Below are positions 38,471-40,204 of a stretch of DNA of 40,204 nucleotides, piece after piece; positions within the stretch are counted from its first letter, which is position 1, and each line of letters starts with the position of its first letter. This DNA is from an uncultured Clostridia bacterium (GTDB taxonomy: Bacteria; Bacillota; Clostridia; TANB77; CAG-508), in assembly GCA_949745595.1 (NCBI GenBank), contig CATJWN010000027.1:1-40204 (forward strand), read 5' to 3'. Position numbers and translations under genes: made by a program. The notes under the pieces were generated by a model. It was given only the letters and a program-made list of their open reading frames with translations, was not told where the DNA came from and ran no database searches.

Positions 38471-39313
38471 ATGACGAAGAAAACAGGATTAGGAAAAGGG
38501 TTAGACGCTTTATTTAGCACACCAATTATAGAAAATGATACTTATTCAAACGAAATAGTAAAATTTCTAAAGGTTAATGAAATAGAGCCAAATAAAGCAC
38601 AAGCTAGAAAGATTTTCGATGATGAAGCTCTATGTGAGCTTGCAGATTCAATTAAAGAATATGGAGTTATTCAACCGATTGTTGTTACAAAGAAAGACAA
38701 TTTTTATGAAATAATAGCAGGAGAGAGAAGATGGAGAGCATCGAAAAAAGCTGGATTAGGAGAGATTCCTGCAATTATAAGAGATAATGATGCAAGAAGA
38801 AATAAAGAGATTTCTTTAATAGAAAATATCCAAAGGGAAGATTTAAATCCTATTGAAAAAGCTAAAGGAATTAAGCTACTTATGAATGAGTATGATCTTA
38901 CTCAGGCAGAAGTTGCAGACATTTTAGGGAAAAGTAGAAGTAGTATAGCAAATAGTGTTAGAATATTAAATTTAGATGAAAGAGTAATAAATTTAGTATT
39001 AGAGGGCAAACTTACAGAAGGACACTGTAAAGCTCTATTATCTATACCAGATAATGAAAGACAGTATACTACTGCTGTACATATGATAGAATATGGCGAA
39101 ACAGTTAAAGATGCTGAGAAAAAAATGAAAGCTCGCAAAACTGCTAAGAAAAAAGATGAAAAATACGAAGCTATATATAGAGATATAGAAAATACTTTTC
39201 AAGGTTTCTTTGGAACAAAGGTAAAATTAGATGCAGGTAATAAAAAAGGAAAGATTATTATTCAGTATACTTCAAATGAAGATTTAGAGCGTATTTTAGA
39301 ATTATTAAAATAG
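38471..39313 (+). CDS. parB: Chromosome partitioning protein ParB/Spo0J
   Basis: 280 residues: GLGKGLDALF, the CTP-binding motif ITAGERRWRA-type (here IIAGERRWRASKKAG), ENIQREDLNPIEKAKG, and the helix-turn-helix TQAEVADILGKSRSSIANSVRIL. It binds parS and recruits condensin. GGGAGGTG lies upstream of ATG 38471. It is 15 bases after parA, same operon. Confidence 0.96.
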   Translation: MTKKTGLGKGLDALFSTPIIENDTYSNEIVKFLKVNEIEPNKAQARKIFDDEALCELADSIKEYGVIQPIVVTKKDNFYEIIAGERRWRASKKAGLGEIPAIIRDNDARRNKEISLIENIQREDLNPIEKAKGIKLLMNEYDLTQAEVADILGKSRSSIANSVRILNLDERVINLVLEGKLTEGHCKALLSIPDNERQYTTAVHMIEYGETVKDAEKKMKARKTAKKKDEKYEAIYRDIENTFQGFFGTKVKLDAGNKKGKIIIQYTSNEDLERILELLK

Positions 39314-39328
39314 AAGGACGTGAGGAAA

Positions 39329-39859
39329 ATGGAAAAATTTTTAGAATTTGTTAAAACAGACAATTTTATTATGTGGTCTTCTATTATAAATATTTTCCTA
39401 GTAATTTTAGTTATTGTATTAATAGTACTTGTTATAAGAATGAATAAAAAATATTTAAATTTTATGAAAAAACTAGGAAAAGGCGAAGACCTAGATCAGA
39501 TGTTAAAAAATTATTTAAAAGAAGTTAGAGAGATTAAGCAGGACAATAGCGAAATAAAGGCATATTATACTAAGCTTGATTATGATATAGGTTCAGGTAT
39601 TCAAAAAGCAGGGTTAATTAGATATAATGCTTTTCAAAATGTTGGAAGTGATTTAAGTTTTGCATTAGCGCTATTAGATAGAGAAAATAATGGAGTAGTA
39701 TTAAATGGGTTATATGGTTCAGAAAGTTCAAACATTTATGCAAAGCCAATAAAAAATGGAGAATCTAGTTATAAACTTTCTGAGGAAGAGCTTGAAGCTA
39801 TTAAAATAGCAAGCCAAAGTAAGAATTTTGAAACTAAGCACAAGGAAAACAAATTTTAA
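39329..39859 (+). CDS. DUF4446 membrane-anchored protein
   Basis: 176 residues: one N-terminal membrane segment (about residues 17-38), a coiled helical region, then the DUF4446 core (KAGLIRYNAFQNVGSDLSFALALLD, in part, and NNGVVLNGLYGSESSNIYAKP, in part). Commonly next to parB in clostridia. ATG 39329 has GTGAGG just upstream; function unknown. Confidence 0.85.
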   Translation: MEKFLEFVKTDNFIMWSSIINIFLVILVIVLIVLVIRMNKKYLNFMKKLGKGEDLDQMLKNYLKEVREIKQDNSEIKAYYTKLDYDIGSGIQKAGLIRYNAFQNVGSDLSFALALLDRENNGVVLNGLYGSESSNIYAKPIKNGESSYKLSEEELEAIKIASQSKNFETKHKENKF

Positions 39860-39876
39860 AAAAAACTAAAAATAGG

Positions 39877-39906
39877 TTGACAAATAGCGTAAAAATATGC
39901 TAATAT
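39877..39906 (+). promoter_or_regulatory. tRNA-Ser operon promoter
   Basis: TTGACA (39877-39882), 18 bases, TAATAT (39901-39906), 28 bases before the first tRNA. Confidence 0.7.
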
Positions 39907-39934
39907 ATATGTGTTGCTAATGAAGCGATACAAT

Positions 39935-40026
<92 letters not shown>

Positions 40027-40028
40027 AA

Positions 40029-40052
40029 ATGCTAGATAGTAATATCTAGCAT
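40029..40052 (+). repeat. Hairpin between the two tRNA-Ser genes
   Basis: A perfect 10-bp stem, ATGCTAGATA / TATCTAGCAT, closes on GTAA. There is no T-run, so it is more likely a processing signal than a terminator. Confidence 0.6.
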
Positions 40053-40061
40053 ATTATATAT

Positions 40062-40152
40062 GGAGCAGTACCCAAGTGGTTGAAGGGGGCAGTTTGCTAA
40101 ACTGCTAGGGTTCGCAAGGGCCGCGGAGGTTCAAATCCTCTCTGTTCCGCCA
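40062..40152 (+). tRNA. tRNA-Ser (anticodon GCU)
   Basis: A 91-base class II tRNA. Acceptor GGAGCAG / CTGTTCC, anticodon stem GCAGT / ACTGC with loop TTGCTAA (GCT), long variable arm, encoded CCA. Reads AGC/AGU. Confidence 0.95.
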
Positions 40153-40154
40153 TA

Positions 40155-40184
40155 AAAAGACTAACGAAAGTTAGTCTTTTTTTT
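40155..40184 (+). terminator. tRNA-Ser operon terminator
   Basis: AAAAGACTAAC GAAA GTTAGTCTTTT followed by T; a classic intrinsic terminator. Confidence 0.88.
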
Positions 40185-40204
40185 GAAATTTTTTATGATG
40201 AAGA

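Overview
The window is about 40 kb of very AT-rich chromosome centred on a replication origin. It most likely comes from an uncultured low-GC gut clostridium. This rests on the conserved Firmicutes order around the origin (gyrA, gyrB, recF, dnaN, dnaA | rpmH, rnpA, yidD, yidC, jag, mnmE, mnmG, rsmG, parA, parB), on AGGAGG-type ribosome binding sites, on DnaD/DnaI-type primosome proteins, and on two sigma/anti-sigma pairs. Species cannot be told from sequence reading alone.

Layout. 1-670: a GC-richer foreign-looking unit (promoter, hairpin leader, one frame-broken small gene, strong terminator). 668-6342 (minus): two ECF sigma/anti-sigma pairs, a GtrII-like membrane glycosyltransferase, tRNA-Arg(CCU) and a DUF1858 protein. 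6394-9899 (plus): a small membrane protein, then VirD4-, VirB2-, VirB6- and VirB3/PrgI-like genes. 9900-12687 (minus): a membrane protein, an acyltransferase/condensation-like protein and an alpha/beta hydrolase. 12741-14843 (plus): DnaD-domain protein and DnaI-type helicase loader. 14850-17838 (minus): a two-component system. 17930-24873: gyrA, then a four-gene operon (TraC/VirB4-N-like, VirB4 ATPase, CpaE/ParA-like ATPase, unknown protein) lodged between gyrB and gyrA. 24874-31070: gyrB, recF, dnaN, oriC with a perfect DnaA-trio array, dnaA. 31071-39859 (plus): rpmH to parB and a DUF4446 protein, with two parS-like sites. 39935-40184: two tRNA-Ser genes and a terminator.

Main discovery. Six genes (virD4-like, hydrolase, helicase loader, histidine kinase at two places, CpaE-like ATPase, recF) are interrupted in frame, seven times in all. 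Every interruption is at an in-frame CGG followed by A, and in each case skipping the C (+1) and reading GGA restores a well-conserved protein. In about 12,000 codons from 668 to 39859 I found no other in-frame CGG, although CGG is common in the other two frames and CGA, CGC, CGT and AGG are used for arginine. In the helicase loader the restored residue is a glycine of the Walker A motif, so CGGA appears to be read as glycine. The simplest reading is that CGG is an unassigned codon and CGGA is a recurrent, probably genome-wide, +1 frameshift (or four-base glycine codon). A second point of interest is a type IV secretion-like machine split over two loci beside replication genes, whose genes mostly start with TTG, ATT or ATA rather than ATG.

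All codon and motif counts were made by reading the sequence and should be recounted by program.
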